Counted from the stretch's first letter, positions 16,408-25,664 are shown. The stretch is DNA of 64,000 bases from Thalassovita mangrovi (GCF_009857745.1 NZ_WWEN01000002.1:930001-994000); one strand, 5' to 3'. Numbers and translations: made by a program. Notes: generated by a model from the sequence alone, not told the origin.

Positions 16408-17819
16408 AACCGATCCCCGATCAGGAATTGCGCCGCCCGGTCAAGCCGGATATGCGGCGGCCCCTCGCCGGGTTTCAGGCTCAGCGCCGCCGGGGCGAAC
16501 TTCATCACCTCATAATCGGCATCAAGCCATTTTTCCGCCCCCTTGCGCGCCGGCGACAGCAGCCGCGCAGGGTCTTCGGGCAGGGCGCCGGGATAGAACG
16601 CCGCCTGCTTGCCGGTGTCCAGCAGACGCCCACGCACGCAATCGACCTGCCGCCCGTCATGGGTCAGGGTTTCCTCGGTGGTGGCGCGCAGCGACGCGAT
16701 GGCCAGCGCCTGGGTTTCGGCGCCCGCGAAATCGGCCCGGTCGCGCGCCTCGCGCAAAAGCGCCTGCATGATGGCGCTCAGCCGGGCGTGCTGGCTTTGA
16801 TGCAGGTGATCGGACTTGGTGGCGGCGAACAGGATCTTCTCCACCCGTTTCGCGCCCAACAGCCGCGTCAGGAACGCCGTCCGCCCTGGCCGGAACGCGC
16901 CCAGGATATCGCCCATCGCCAGCCGCAAATCCTCCACCGCGCGCGGCCCGGAATGGATCGCGCCCAGGGCATCGACCAGAACCACCTGCCGGTCGATCCG
17001 GGCGAAATGATCGCGGAAAAACGGCTTCACCACCCGGGACTTGTAGGCGTCGAAGCGCCGTTCCATTTCCCGCAGCAAGGACCCGCGCTTCGACGCCTCC
17101 GTCACCGGCAGCGGCGCAAAGGTCAGCACCGGCGACCCGGCCAGGTCGCCCGGCAGCAGGAACCGCCCCGGGGTGCAGTCGGAAAACCCTTCCGCCCGCG
17201 CCCGGTGCAGGTAGTCGGTGTAGGTGCGCGCCAGCTCCTGCGCCACCGCCTCGTCATGCGGTGCCCCAACTTCCGCCACCCCGGCGCGCGCTAGGAATTC
17301 CTGCGCCGACGCCCGTCCGGCCAGCCGCCCGAGCATGTCGCGCGACCACTCGCCATAGCTTTTTTCCAGCAGCCCCAGATCAAGCAGCCACTCGCCCGGA
17401 TAATCGACGATATCGAGATGCACCGTGCGCAGCCCCTGCAGCCCAGACAGCAGCCCCTTGGGGCGCACCTTGAGCGACAGGCGCAGTTCGGAAATCGTGC
17501 GAGTGCTTTCGGGCCAATGCGGTTCCGGCCCGGTCAGTGCCGCCAGGTGATTTTCATACTCGAAGCGCGGGATCGTGTCGTCGGGCTGCGGCTGCAGATA
17601 GGCCGCCTCGATCCGCCCGTCGGCGGCGGCGACCAGCTGCGGCATCCGCCCGCGATCCATCAGGTTGGCGATCAGCGAGGTGATGAAAACCGTCTTGCCC
17701 GAGCGCGCCAGCCCGGTCACCCCGAGCCGGATCACCGGTTCGAACAGCGTTTCGGAAATCGCGTCGCCGACCGCTTCGACCTGCCTCGTCAATCCGTCCG
17801 CCAATGTGCCGATCACCAA
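16404..17819 (-). CDS. ycjX: YcjX family GTP-binding protein
   Basis: A 471-residue P-loop NTPase of the YcjX/DUF463 family. The Walker A GLARSGKTVF lies at about 35-44, LDIVDYPGEWLLDLGLL is the switch II/DxxG region, and ILFAATKSDHLHQSQHARL supplies the TKxD guanine-specificity motif. The family is conserved with YcjF and is upregulated in stress responses in enterobacteria, but its biochemical task is not established. First gene of the ycjX-GNAT-ycjF operon, divergent from truA. Confidence 0.9.
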   Translation of the reverse strand: MVIGTLADGLTRQVEAVGDAISETLFEPVIRLGVTGLARSGKTVFITSLIANLMDRGRMPQLVAAADGRIEAAYLQPQPDDTIPRFEYENHLAALTGPEPHWPESTRTISELRLSLKVRPKGLLSGLQGLRTVHLDIVDYPGEWLLDLGLLEKSYGEWSRDMLGRLAGRASAQEFLARAGVAEVGAPHDEAVAQELARTYTDYLHRARAEGFSDCTPGRFLLPGDLAGSPVLTFAPLPVTEASKRGSLLREMERRFDAYKSRVVKPFFRDHFARIDRQVVLVDALGAIHSGPRAVEDLRLAMGDILGAFRPGRTAFLTRLLGAKRVEKILFAATKSDHLHQSQHARLSAIMQALLREARDRADFAGAETQALAIASLRATTEETLTHDGRQVDCVRGRLLDTGKQAAFYPGALPEDPARLLSPARKGAEKWLDADYEVMKFAPAALSLKPGEGPPHIRLDRAAQFLIGDRL

Positions 17820-17888
17820 GGGCCCTGCCTTTCAAATCTCTCGTTCTCTGCAACATAAGCACAGGAGGGGGGCAGAAAAACCACCTGT

Positions 17889-17913
17889 GTTTCTTCTTGG
17901 CAAAAATACTCAA
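17889..17913 (-). repeat. Copy of the intergenic repeat
   Basis: On the - strand GAGTATTTTTGCCAAGAAGA (continuing A), nearly the same as the left arm of 14821-14875. It lies in the divergent gap between ycjX and truA. Confidence 0.55.
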
Positions 17914-17961
17914 AATGCCCCGCCGCTTCCCAAGCCCCCGAATTTGCGGTAAGGGCGCGCC

Positions 17962-18729
17962 ATGCCCAGATTTGCCCTCGAAGTCGAATATCACGGTGCC
18001 CCTTTCGCCGGCTGGCAGCGCCAGGCCGATCAGCCCTCGGTGCAGGGCGCGATCGAGGACGCGCTGGCGCGTCTGGAACCGGGGCCGCATACCATCGCCG
18101 CCGCCGGGCGCACCGATGCGGGGGTGCATGCGATCGGGCAGGTCGCGCATTGCGACCTGCAAAAGGATTGGGACCCGTTCCGCCTGTCCGAGGCGCTGAA
18201 TTTCCACCTGAAACCGCAACCGGTGGCGATCCGCCGCGCGGCGCTTGTACCCGACGACTGGCATGCGCGGTTTTCGGCGCTGGAACGGCGTTACGTGTTC
18301 CGGCTGCTGATGCGCCGCGCCCCCGCCACCCACGATGCCGGGCTGGTCTGGCAGGTGTCGCAGCGGCTCGATCCCGAACCGATGCGTCGGGCCGCGGCCT
18401 ACCTGATCGGCAAGCACGATTTCACCACCTTCCGCTCCTCGATCTGTCAGGCGGCCAGCCCGGTCAAGACGCTCGGCGAACTGCGTATCGAAGAGGTCGA
18501 GGGCTGGTCCGGTCCGGAACTCCGCTTCTTCCTGCGCGCGCGATCCTTCCTGCACAACCAGGTGCGCAGCTTCGTTGGCACGCTGGAACGGGTCGGCGCC
18601 GGGGCCTGGACGCCCGAGGACGTGCGCGACGCGCTAGAGGCCCGCGACCGCGCCGCCTGCGGTCCTGTCTGCCCGCCGCAGGGGCTTTACCTGGCCGGGG
18701 TGCAATATCCCGAGGACCCGTTCGTCTGA
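17962..18729 (+). CDS. truA: tRNA pseudouridine(38-40) synthase
   Basis: A 255-residue enzyme converting uridines 38-40 in the tRNA anticodon arm to pseudouridine. The catalytic aspartate is D52 in [13 protein letters not shown]. Family blocks [40 protein letters not shown] and [13 protein letters not shown] are all present. Length is normal. Single gene with a hairpin-rich convergent gap after it. Confidence 0.96.
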   Translation: MPRFALEVEYHGAPFAGWQRQADQPSVQGAIEDALARLEPGPHTIAAAGRTDAGVHAIGQVAHCDLQKDWDPFRLSEALNFHLKPQPVAIRRAALVPDDWHARFSALERRYVFRLLMRRAPATHDAGLVWQVSQRLDPEPMRRAAAYLIGKHDFTTFRSSICQAASPVKTLGELRIEEVEGWSGPELRFFLRARSFLHNQVRSFVGTLERVGAGAWTPEDVRDALEARDRAACGPVCPPQGLYLAGVQYPEDPFV

Positions 18730-18750
18730 GGCAGAGTCAAAAGCCGGGAC

Positions 18751-18877
18751 AGCGCCAGTCCGCGGGATGGCGCTGCGACCTTTAAGAATGGCAGTTTATG
18801 CCAGCCAAACCCGCGCTTCCTATCAGTAGCCGCACAAGCCTCTCCAAAGCGCCAGCCCGTGCGGGCGGACTGGCGCT
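18751..18877. terminator. Paired inverted repeats between truA and pxpA
   Basis: AGCGCCAGTCCGC at 18751-18763 is perfectly complementary to 18865-18877, and the right copy is itself part of a hairpin (AGCGCCAGCCCG...ACTGGCGCT, 18848-18877). There is no U-tract. Probably a bidirectional termination region for the convergent genes. Confidence 0.5.
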
Positions 18878-18938
18878 GGCCCGGCGGCCTTCGGCCTTGT
18901 TCCGGGCCGGAACATGATCGGGTCGTAAGACGCCTAAC

Positions 18939-19703
18939 TCACTTTCCGAAGGTCTTCACCGCGACGCCCTCGCCTTCCAGCGCCGCGCGCACCGAACGGG
19001 CGATGCCGATCGCCTCGGGCGTATCGCCATGCAGGCAGATCGTGTCGATCTTCGTTTCGATCCGCTTGCCGCTTTCGGTGATGATCGCCCCTTCGCCGAC
19101 CATCCGCGCCATCCGTTCCCCGGCGACCTCCGCGTCATGGATCACCGCGCCGGGTTTCGACCGGTCGACCAGCGTGGCGTCATCGTTATAGGCGCGGTCG
19201 GCGAAAATCTCGCCCACCCAATTCGCGCCCAGCTCCTCGGCCGCCTGCTGCTGCTGCGTCGCGGCCAGCACCATGATCGCGATATCGGGGGCCACCGACA
19301 GCGCCGCCTCGTAACAGGCGCGCGCCAGACCGGCGTCTTCCGAGGCCATATTGGCCAAAGCGCCATGCAGCTTCAGATGCCGCACCTCGCCGCCCGCCGC
19401 GCGGGCCATCGCCTGCGCCGCGCCGACCTGATAGCGGATCTGGTTGGCTAGCGTCGCCTGCGGAACATGCAGCCGGTGGCGGCCGAAGCCGCGCAGGTCG
19501 TCAAACCCGGGATGCGCGCCGATGCCGACACCGTTTTCCACCGCTTTGCGCATCACCTGCATCATCACGTCCGGATCGCCGGCATGATAGCCGCAAGCGA
19601 TATTGGCCGAGGTCACGATATCCAGCAGGGCGGCATCGTCGCCCATCTGCCAGGGGCCGAAGCTTTCGCCCATATCGGCGTTGAGATCGACTGAAAGGGT
19701 CAT
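18939..19703 (-). CDS. pxpA: 5-oxoprolinase subunit A (LamB/YcsF family)
   Basis: A 254-residue protein opening SVDLNADMGESFGPW, the family signature, with NIACGYHAGDP and GAHPGFDDLRGFGRH downstream and VRHLKLHGALANMA in the centre. PxpA works with PxpB and PxpC to hydrolyse 5-oxoproline to glutamate using ATP; no pxpB or pxpC is in this window, so the partners must lie elsewhere. AAGGAGA precedes the ATG. It follows the DadA-like gene by 82 bp in the same direction and may share its transcript. Confidence 0.92.
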   Translation of the reverse strand: MTLSVDLNADMGESFGPWQMGDDAALLDIVTSANIACGYHAGDPDVMMQVMRKAVENGVGIGAHPGFDDLRGFGRHRLHVPQATLANQIRYQVGAAQAMARAAGGEVRHLKLHGALANMASEDAGLARACYEAALSVAPDIAIMVLAATQQQQAAEELGANWVGEIFADRAYNDDATLVDRSKPGAVIHDAEVAGERMARMVGEGAIITESGKRIETKIDTICLHGDTPEAIGIARSVRAALEGEGVAVKTFGK

Positions 19704-19785
19704 GGGTCTCCTTACTCCGCCCCCGTCGCGCGGCGGTTGGACAAAGCGTTCATCGTTCCTTACCTCGTGATTTCAGGGCCAAATT

Positions 19786-21033
19786 TCAAGCCCTGAAACG
19801 GCCCGGGGCATAGGGCGACATGTCGATATTGGGGGTCTTGCCGCCGATCATCTGGGCCAGCAGACGCCCGGTCTTGGCCCCGCCGGTCAGCCCGATATGC
19901 TGGTGCCCGAAGCCCATGAACACCCCCGGATGGCCCGGCACCGGACCGATCACCGGCACGGAATCGCTCAGCGTCGGGCGATGGCCCATCCATTCGGTCG
20001 CCCGATCCCAGGTCAGCCCGGGCATCGCCGCCTTGACCTGTTTCATCTGCAATTTGAACGGCGCCCGCGACGGTCCCGCCTCAAGCCCGCCGAATTCGAC
20101 AATGCCCGCCAGCCGCAAGCGGCCTTCCATCGGGGTGATCACGAAGGACCCGGTCGTCATCATCACCGGCGACCGGGGCATGACGGACGGGTTCCACAGC
20201 TCGATATGATAGCCGCGCTCGGATTCCAGCGGCATCTTCAGCCCCAGCATCTTCGACAACGGCCCCGACCAGGCGCCAGTGGCGATCAGCACCGCGTCGC
20301 CGCACAGATCACCGGTGCTGCTTTGCACCCCGACGACCCTGTCGCCGTCGCGGATCAGCCCGGTCACATCGGCTGTCACCAGTTGCCCGCCCTGCGCGAC
20401 GACATGGGCGGCCAAATCCTTCACATATTGGCCGGGATCGGAAATCCGGCCGTGATTGGGCATCGCCGCGCCGAACCCCATCGTGTCGCCGAAGGCCGGG
20501 TCGTAGGCGCGCAGGGCGTCGCCTTCGTATTCGACCGGCGCAAATCCGTAGGCCCGGTTGAAATCCCACTCATAGGCATCGGCCAGATAATCGCGGCGCG
20601 ATCGGTACAGATAGACGAAATCGGCCTCCGAAATCCATTTCTCGGCCCCGGTCCCTGCGGCCAGCGCCCGGTGATCGGCCAGGCTGTCGCCGACAATCGG
20701 ATAAAGCGCCTTCGCGGTGCGGCGCACGTCGCGGTCGTTAGCGTGGGACAGGTAGCGCGCCAGCCAGGGCAGCATCCGCGGCAGGTAGGACCAGCGCAGG
20801 AACAGCGGGCTGTCGGGGTCCAGCACCATGCGCGGGGCTCTGCGCCACAGCCCCGGCGTGGTCACCGGCACCACCGAGGCCGAGGCCAGCACGCCGCCAT
20901 TGCCGAAGGACGCGCCTTCCGCCGGGCCCGCGCGGTCGACCAGAACCACCTCATGCCCGTCGCGTTGCAGCCAGACGGCGGTGGACACGCCGACGATCCC
21001 CGCCCCGACAACGATGACCCGATTTGCAGCCAT
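19786..21033 (-). CDS. FAD-dependent oxidoreductase, D-amino acid dehydrogenase-like
   Basis: A 415-residue DAO-fold flavoprotein. The ATG at 21033 is chosen for the AAAGGGA site and because the Rossmann FAD motif (VIVVGAGIVGVSTAVWLQR) begins at residue 6. Also visible are the second FAD segment LIATGAWSGPLSKMLG, the substrate-side ERGYHIELWNPSV, and the C-terminal FMGFGHQHIGLTGGAKTG. This pattern is shared with DadA, which deaminates D-amino acids and feeds electrons to the respiratory chain. The exact substrate is open: D-amino acids or hydroxyproline-type imino acids. Upstream of pxpA. Confidence 0.85.
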   Translation of the reverse strand: MAANRVIVVGAGIVGVSTAVWLQRDGHEVVLVDRAGPAEGASFGNGGVLASASVVPVTTPGLWRRAPRMVLDPDSPLFLRWSYLPRMLPWLARYLSHANDRDVRRTAKALYPIVGDSLADHRALAAGTGAEKWISEADFVYLYRSRRDYLADAYEWDFNRAYGFAPVEYEGDALRAYDPAFGDTMGFGAAMPNHGRISDPGQYVKDLAAHVVAQGGQLVTADVTGLIRDGDRVVGVQSSTGDLCGDAVLIATGAWSGPLSKMLGLKMPLESERGYHIELWNPSVMPRSPVMMTTGSFVITPMEGRLRLAGIVEFGGLEAGPSRAPFKLQMKQVKAAMPGLTWDRATEWMGHRPTLSDSVPVIGPVPGHPGVFMGFGHQHIGLTGGAKTGRLLAQMIGGKTPNIDMSPYAPGRFRA

Positions 21034-21545
21034 GGCTTTCCCTTTCGATTCCGCGTGAACCGTAGCGGCAAAGACCGGCGGGTGAAATACGGGCGCAATC
21101 CCGCGACACGGTTTTTTCGCCGGGCGCGAAAGACTTGGCACATGAATTGCTCAATCCCTGATGCAGCAAGGATGTTACGCGCGTGGCCCGGGATGTTCCG
21201 GGACTTACGACCGGCGCCTCAACTCTATCTCTCCTTAACGGGGGGTCGGCCGCCTCGAACAGATCGACGGTCACGCGCGTCATCCAATGCTTTGCCTCTC
21301 TTCTGACCGGCAGGGATCGGGCGGACCTTCCCCCGTGCCCTGCCGATGAGCGCCCATTTTGACGGAAATTCTCCAAAAACCGCCGGATGTATCCGATCGG
21401 AAAGTTCCGGCCTCGTTTATTCGGGCAATACCGGCTTATCGCCCCGTCAGAGGTCATTTCCGCGATTGCCGCGCCAAACCGCGCCTTTTACCACGAAGGC
21501 TGACCCAAAACAGCGGCCCCTCGGGCCGGAACGCATGGAACACCG
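21034..21545. other. Divergent 512-bp gap without a gene
   Basis: No frame here has both a ribosome site and recognisable protein features. It contains a sigma-54-type promoter match at 21135-21151 pointing to purU, leaving a possible leader of roughly 380 nt. Short AT-rich patches occur at 21357-21425. Confidence 0.5.
21135..21151 (+). promoter_or_regulatory. Candidate sigma-54 promoter
   Basis: TTGGCAC-ATGAA-TTGCT fits the -24/-12 consensus (TGGCAC-N5-TTGCW) including the invariant GG and GC 12 bp apart. It points toward purU. Confidence 0.45.
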
Positions 21546-22430
21546 ATGACCGACTACGCCCTTACCGTGAAATGCAAATCCACCCGCGGCATTGTCGCCG
21601 CGATTGCCAATTTCCTGTCCGATAACGGCTGCAACCTGACCGACAGTTCGCAATTCGACGACGCGGAAACCGGCAATTTCTTCATGCGCGTCAGTTTCCG
21701 CAGCGAAAAGGGCAAGGGGATGGAGGACCTGTCCCAGGCTTTCCAAAGCGTCGCCGGAGACAAGGGCATGACCTATGCCTTCCACAACGAGAACGAAAAG
21801 ATGAAGGTCGTGATCATGGTGTCGCGCTTCGGGCATTGCCTGAACGACCTGCTGTATCGCTGGCGGATCGGGGCGCTGCCGATCGACATCGTGGCGGTGA
21901 TTTCCAATCACCTGGAATACCAGAAGGTCGTGGTGAACCACGACATCCCGTTCCACTACATCAAGGTCACCAAGGACAATAAAGCGCAAGCCGAAGCGCA
22001 GCAGATGGCGATCGTCGAGGACAGCGGGGCGGAACTGATCGTGCTGGCGCGCTACATGCAGGTGCTGTCGGACGAGATGTGCCAGAAGATGTCGGGCCGG
22101 ATCATCAATATCCACCATTCCTTCCTGCCGTCCTTCAAGGGCGCCAACCCCTACAAGCAAGCGTTCGAACGCGGGGTGAAGCTGATCGGGGCAACGTCGC
22201 ATTACGTCACCGCCGATCTGGACGAGGGGCCGATCATCGAACAGGACATCGTGCGCGTCACCCATGCCCAAAGCCCGGCCGATTACGTGTCCTTGGGCCG
22301 CGACGTGGAAAGCCAGGTGCTGGCCCGAGCGATCCACGCGCATATCCATCACCGGGTGTTCCTGAACGGTAATAAAACGGTGGTCTTCCCGGCCTCGCCC
22401 GGGTCCTATGCATCGGAACGGATGGGCTAA
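21546..22430 (+). CDS. purU: Formyltetrahydrofolate deformylase
   Basis: A 294-residue enzyme hydrolysing 10-formyl-THF to formate and THF, balancing one-carbon pools. An N-terminal ACT domain (1-80, STRGIVAAIANFLSDNGCNL) precedes a formyltransferase-like catalytic domain with N188/H190 in IINIHHSFLPSFKGANPY and D226 in ADLDEGPII. The role fits with sarcosine demethylation in this genome, which loads THF with one-carbon units, though the sox cluster is 30 kb away. Only a weak GGA precedes the ATG. Confidence 0.95.
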   Translation: MTDYALTVKCKSTRGIVAAIANFLSDNGCNLTDSSQFDDAETGNFFMRVSFRSEKGKGMEDLSQAFQSVAGDKGMTYAFHNENEKMKVVIMVSRFGHCLNDLLYRWRIGALPIDIVAVISNHLEYQKVVVNHDIPFHYIKVTKDNKAQAEAQQMAIVEDSGAELIVLARYMQVLSDEMCQKMSGRIINIHHSFLPSFKGANPYKQAFERGVKLIGATSHYVTADLDEGPIIEQDIVRVTHAQSPADYVSLGRDVESQVLARAIHAHIHHRVFLNGNKTVVFPASPGSYASERMG

Positions 22431-22445
22431 GCGCCCGTCCGGACC

Positions 22446-23000
22446 TCAGGCGAAGGAGGTTTCCAGCGCCGGGTGGTCCAGAACCGTGCTGACCTGTTCC
22501 GCCGTCGGCTGGGTGCCGTCGATCCGCAGCACAGGATAGGGGATCGATTGCAGCCAGTCTTCGTGCTGGGCGCGGTTGCGGCCGGAAAAATCGGGATCGT
22601 CATAACGCGACGCCCAGGCCATGAAGCCGGTATGGATCGCGGCCATGTCGCCGCCCGCCTTGATCCGCTCGCCGAACCGGGCCCGTTCGCGGGCGCGCAA
22701 CCGGGCTAGCCGGATGCCCGTCGGCGCGGTGACGAAGATCACCAGGTCGACCTTGGACAACAGCGGATCGCCCCAGCGGTCGAAGGCCCCGCTCAGCACC
22801 CAGCCGCCGCGCCCCAGGGCGCGTTTCAGCAGGCTCAGTCTTTCGTTGACGCGGCGTTTCTGGCTGAACGGCGGATCGGCGGGCAGCCAGTAGAAATCAT
22901 CGACATCCGCATGCGGCACGTCCAGAACCCGTGCCAGTTCCCGCCCCAAGGTGGATACTCCTGCCCCGGAAGCACCGGTGATATAGATCCTACGCCCCAT
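22446..23000 (-). CDS. Adenylate kinase-like small P-loop protein
   Basis: A 184-residue protein starting MGRRIYITGASGAGVSTLG. The fold pattern is that of a small nucleoside/shikimate kinase: P-loop strand, VPHADVDDFYWLPADPPF, GGWVLSGAFDRWGDPLL, LVIFVTAPTGIRLARLRARE (the LID-like arginines). The Walker A lysine is replaced by valine (GASGAGVST), so ordinary nucleotide phosphate transfer is doubtful; related uncharacterised proteins often vary here. The start at 23000 rather than 23018 is taken because the conserved sequence begins immediately. Substrate unknown. Confidence 0.75.
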   Translation of the reverse strand: MGRRIYITGASGAGVSTLGRELARVLDVPHADVDDFYWLPADPPFSQKRRVNERLSLLKRALGRGGWVLSGAFDRWGDPLLSKVDLVIFVTAPTGIRLARLRARERARFGERIKAGGDMAAIHTGFMAWASRYDDPDFSGRNRAQHEDWLQSIPYPVLRIDGTQPTAEQVSTVLDHPALETSFA

Positions 23001-23045
23001 ATCCGTCCTCAGCCCCAATCTCCGTTCCCCTTGGGGTTTCAGGCT

Positions 23046-23170
23046 AATGCTGCACCTGCGAAATGCTCAAACTTTTTTTACAGATTTCTAACAAAATCGG
23101 CACAATTGCCGTTATAAAACCCTCATAAGGCGAAATAAACAGGCCCATCATCCCGTGCAGGTGCAGCATT
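23046..23170. repeat. Perfect 14-bp inverted repeats around an AT-rich core
   Basis: AATGCTGCACCTGC at 23046-23059 and its exact reverse complement at 23157-23170 enclose about 97 bp that are strikingly AT-rich (for example CTTTTTTTACAGATTTC). The TGCTGCA and TGCAGCA half-sites resemble PhaR-type operators. No target duplication is seen at the ends. It lies upstream of the kinase-like gene. Confidence 0.5.
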
Positions 23171-23204
23171 TCCCGATTCGGAGCCGCCTTGATGATTCGT
23201 CCGC

Positions 23205-24356
23205 TCAGTTCCGCCTGCGCTCATCCAGCCCCAGACCACGGCCGATGATTTCGCGCATGATCTCGGAGGTGCCGGCATAGATCCGGCTGATCCGCGCATC
23301 GCTGTAGAGCCGCGAAATTTCGTATTCGTCCATATACCCGGCGCCGCCATGCAGCTGCAGGCATTCGTCGACCACCCGGCCTTCGACCTCGGAGGTATAG
23401 AGCTTCGCCTCGGCCGCCATTTCCGCGCTCAGCTGACCGGACAGGTGTTCGCGCGCGCAATGATCGGTCAGCGCCCAGGCGGCATCCAGTTCGGTCCGCA
23501 TCGAAGCCATCTTGAAGCGCGAATTCTGGAACGTGCCGATCGGCTGACCGAAGGCGCGCCGGTCCATCACGTAATCCATCGTGATGCCAAACGCGTATTC
23601 CGCCCGCGCCACGAAGCCCAGGGCGCCGATGATCCGTTCCTCGGCCAGGTTCATCATCATCGTCTTGAAGCCGCGGCTGGGATCGCCCAGCACGTTTTCC
23701 TTCGGCACTTTCACGTTGTCGAAGAAAAGCTCCGCCGTGTCCTGCGATTTCAGCCCCATCTTCTTCAGGTTGCGACCGCGTTCGAACCCTTCCATGCCCT
23801 CTTCGACCAGGAACAGCCCGATTTCGTGCCCATCCCCGGTGCGCGCGGCGACCACGACCAGACCGGCCAGCAGCCCGTTGGAAATGAAGGTCTTGGACCC
23901 GTTCAGCACCCAGTGATCGCCCATGTCGGTGGCGCGCGTCCTGACCCCGCCCAGATCAGACCCGGTGCCCGGTTCGGTCATCGCGATGGCCAGGATGGTT
24001 TCCCCCGACACCACGCCCGGCATGAAGCGCTCGCGCTGTTCCTCGGTCCCCAGCTTGTGCAGGTAGGGGCCGACGATACGGTTGTGCAGCCCGATGAAGA
24101 ACCCCGGTTCGCGCGGGTTGATTTCCTCGCACAGGATCATGTCGTAGCGGAAATCGTCCAGCCCCAGCCCGCCGTATTTTTCATCCGCATACATGCACAG
24201 GAACCCCTGTTCGCCCGCCTTGCGCCAGACCTCGCGGCTGACGCATCCGGCGGCGCGCCAGTCTTCGATATGCGGGAACACCTCGGCCTCGGCCCATTTG
24301 CGCACCGAGTTGCGGAAAATTTCGTGTTCTTCGTCGTAAAGGGTCCGTTTCAGCAC
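23205..24356 (-). CDS. Acyl-CoA dehydrogenase
   Basis: A 383-residue FAD enzyme that introduces the alpha,beta double bond in acyl-CoA and passes electrons to ETF. Domain order is helical (1-120), beta (ILAIAMTEPGTGSDLGG to about 230), helical. The C-terminal LHGGAGYMDEYEISRLYSD and RIYAGTSEIMREI motifs are present. The usual catalytic Glu in IYEGT is Ala here, as in long-chain and isovaleryl-CoA dehydrogenases, whose base sits on an earlier helix; E240 (LAEERIIGAL) is the candidate. Last gene of a seven-gene minus-strand unit with a Liv transporter and an acyl-CoA ligase. Confidence 0.93.
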   Translation of the reverse strand: MLKRTLYDEEHEIFRNSVRKWAEAEVFPHIEDWRAAGCVSREVWRKAGEQGFLCMYADEKYGGLGLDDFRYDMILCEEINPREPGFFIGLHNRIVGPYLHKLGTEEQRERFMPGVVSGETILAIAMTEPGTGSDLGGVRTRATDMGDHWVLNGSKTFISNGLLAGLVVVAARTGDGHEIGLFLVEEGMEGFERGRNLKKMGLKSQDTAELFFDNVKVPKENVLGDPSRGFKTMMMNLAEERIIGALGFVARAEYAFGITMDYVMDRRAFGQPIGTFQNSRFKMASMRTELDAAWALTDHCAREHLSGQLSAEMAAEAKLYTSEVEGRVVDECLQLHGGAGYMDEYEISRLYSDARISRIYAGTSEIMREIIGRGLGLDERRRN

Positions 24357-24436
24357 GGGTATCTCCTGCCTCGTCGTATGTCTTGTTTTTGTGGGGAAAG
24401 GTGGCGGGGCGATCGAACGCCCCGCCGGTCAGACCG

Positions 24437-25609
24437 TCATTCGATGGTCTTGATCAGCTTCCACGATCCGTTATCGACCGCCGACACATAGATCGAGGTC
24501 GCAGCGACGTGGTTGTCGGGGCTCATCGACACCTTGCTGCCGGCGATCACATCGTCGTAGTTCAGCCCTTCCAGCGCCTTGATGAAACCTTCGCGGGTCA
24601 GGTCGGGACCGGCCGCTTCCAGCCCGCGCACCATCAGCTCCGCCGCCGAACGGCCCAGCAGGGCGCCGGTGCCCGGGAACTTCTCGCCGGTGGCTTCGGT
24701 ATAGGATTTGACCCAGGCCGCCACTTCCGGATTGCCCATACGCGCCTCAAGGTCCTGCCAGCCGGCCCCGGCATAGACGCCGCCCATGACGCCCTGCGCC
24801 GCCAGACCCTTGGCCACCACGGTGTGGAACCCGGCCGAGGACAGCACGAATTTCAGGTCGCTCATGCCCAGCTTGTTGGCGGTGGCGATCACGTTGATGA
24901 CCTGGCTGACGCCAAGCGCCAAACCGACCGTGTCGCAGCCGCCTTCCTTGATCTTGCCCAGAGCACCGGAAAAATCGGTCTCATCCGGCTTGTGCTTGGT
25001 TTCCACGCCGTAAGACACGCCCGCCGCAGCGGCGCCGTCCTTCAGCCCTTCCTGGATTTCCACCCCGAAATCGGTGGGCAGGTACATCAGGCAGAACATC
25101 TTCGATCCCTGTTCGGCGGCCATGTATTCGGTGGTCGCCTTGACCGCGTCGTAATAGGCGGCGGTGCCCGCGAATTTCCACGGCGCGGGCGGATCGACCA
25201 TCTGCCGCGCGGCGGTCAGCGGGTTGATGTTGGGGATGCCCTTGGGCTCCATCAGCTTGAACATCGCGATATTGTGCGGCGTGCCGAGGCTCAGCAGCAT
25301 GGCAAAGACACCGTCGCGGTTAATCAGCTTGTTGGCCGCCTGCACCGCCTTGGGCACCTGGTAGCCGTGATCTTCGACGATATAGGTGATCTTGCGCCCG
25401 TTGACGCCGCCCTTGGCGTTGATTTCGTCGAAGTAAAGCTGCGCGGCCTTCACCGCGGGGACCGAAAACGGCGCGAAGATGCCCGACAGGTCATGCGCCC
25501 CGCCGATCTTGATTTCGGTGTCGGTCACCCCGGTTTCGGCCCGCACCGCAGGCGCGGCAAGCCCCAGAGACAGCGCCGCAGCGGCGGCAATTCCTTTCCA
25601 GATTTTCAT
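24437..25609 (-). CDS. ABC transporter substrate-binding protein, Liv/amide type
   Basis: A 390-residue periplasmic protein with a Sec signal peptide (MKIWKGIAAAAALSLGLAAP, cleavage near VRAET) and a type I periplasmic-binding fold: VTDTEIKIGGAHDLSGIFAP, FDEINAKGGVNGRKITYIVED and the second-lobe FVLSSAGFHTVV. The start is fixed by GGGAGGA just before the ATG at 25609. It sits between the acyl-CoA ligase and the acyl-CoA dehydrogenase, so the ligand is more likely a carboxylic acid to be CoA-activated than a branched-chain amino acid. It serves the LivHMGF components encoded upstream. Confidence 0.9.
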   Translation of the reverse strand: MKIWKGIAAAAALSLGLAAPAVRAETGVTDTEIKIGGAHDLSGIFAPFSVPAVKAAQLYFDEINAKGGVNGRKITYIVEDHGYQVPKAVQAANKLINRDGVFAMLLSLGTPHNIAMFKLMEPKGIPNINPLTAARQMVDPPAPWKFAGTAAYYDAVKATTEYMAAEQGSKMFCLMYLPTDFGVEIQEGLKDGAAAAGVSYGVETKHKPDETDFSGALGKIKEGGCDTVGLALGVSQVINVIATANKLGMSDLKFVLSSAGFHTVVAKGLAAQGVMGGVYAGAGWQDLEARMGNPEVAAWVKSYTEATGEKFPGTGALLGRSAAELMVRGLEAAGPDLTREGFIKALEGLNYDDVIAGSKVSMSPDNHVAATSIYVSAVDNGSWKLIKTIE

Positions 25610-25664
25610 TGGTCTTCCTCCCTTATCATACTTCAAATCACTGCCCCGGCCCTCCCCGGCCGGG

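Noticed and set aside
21346-21549. 67-codon frame upstream of purU
   Set aside because: It overlaps the purU start and has no ribosome site or protein-like composition.
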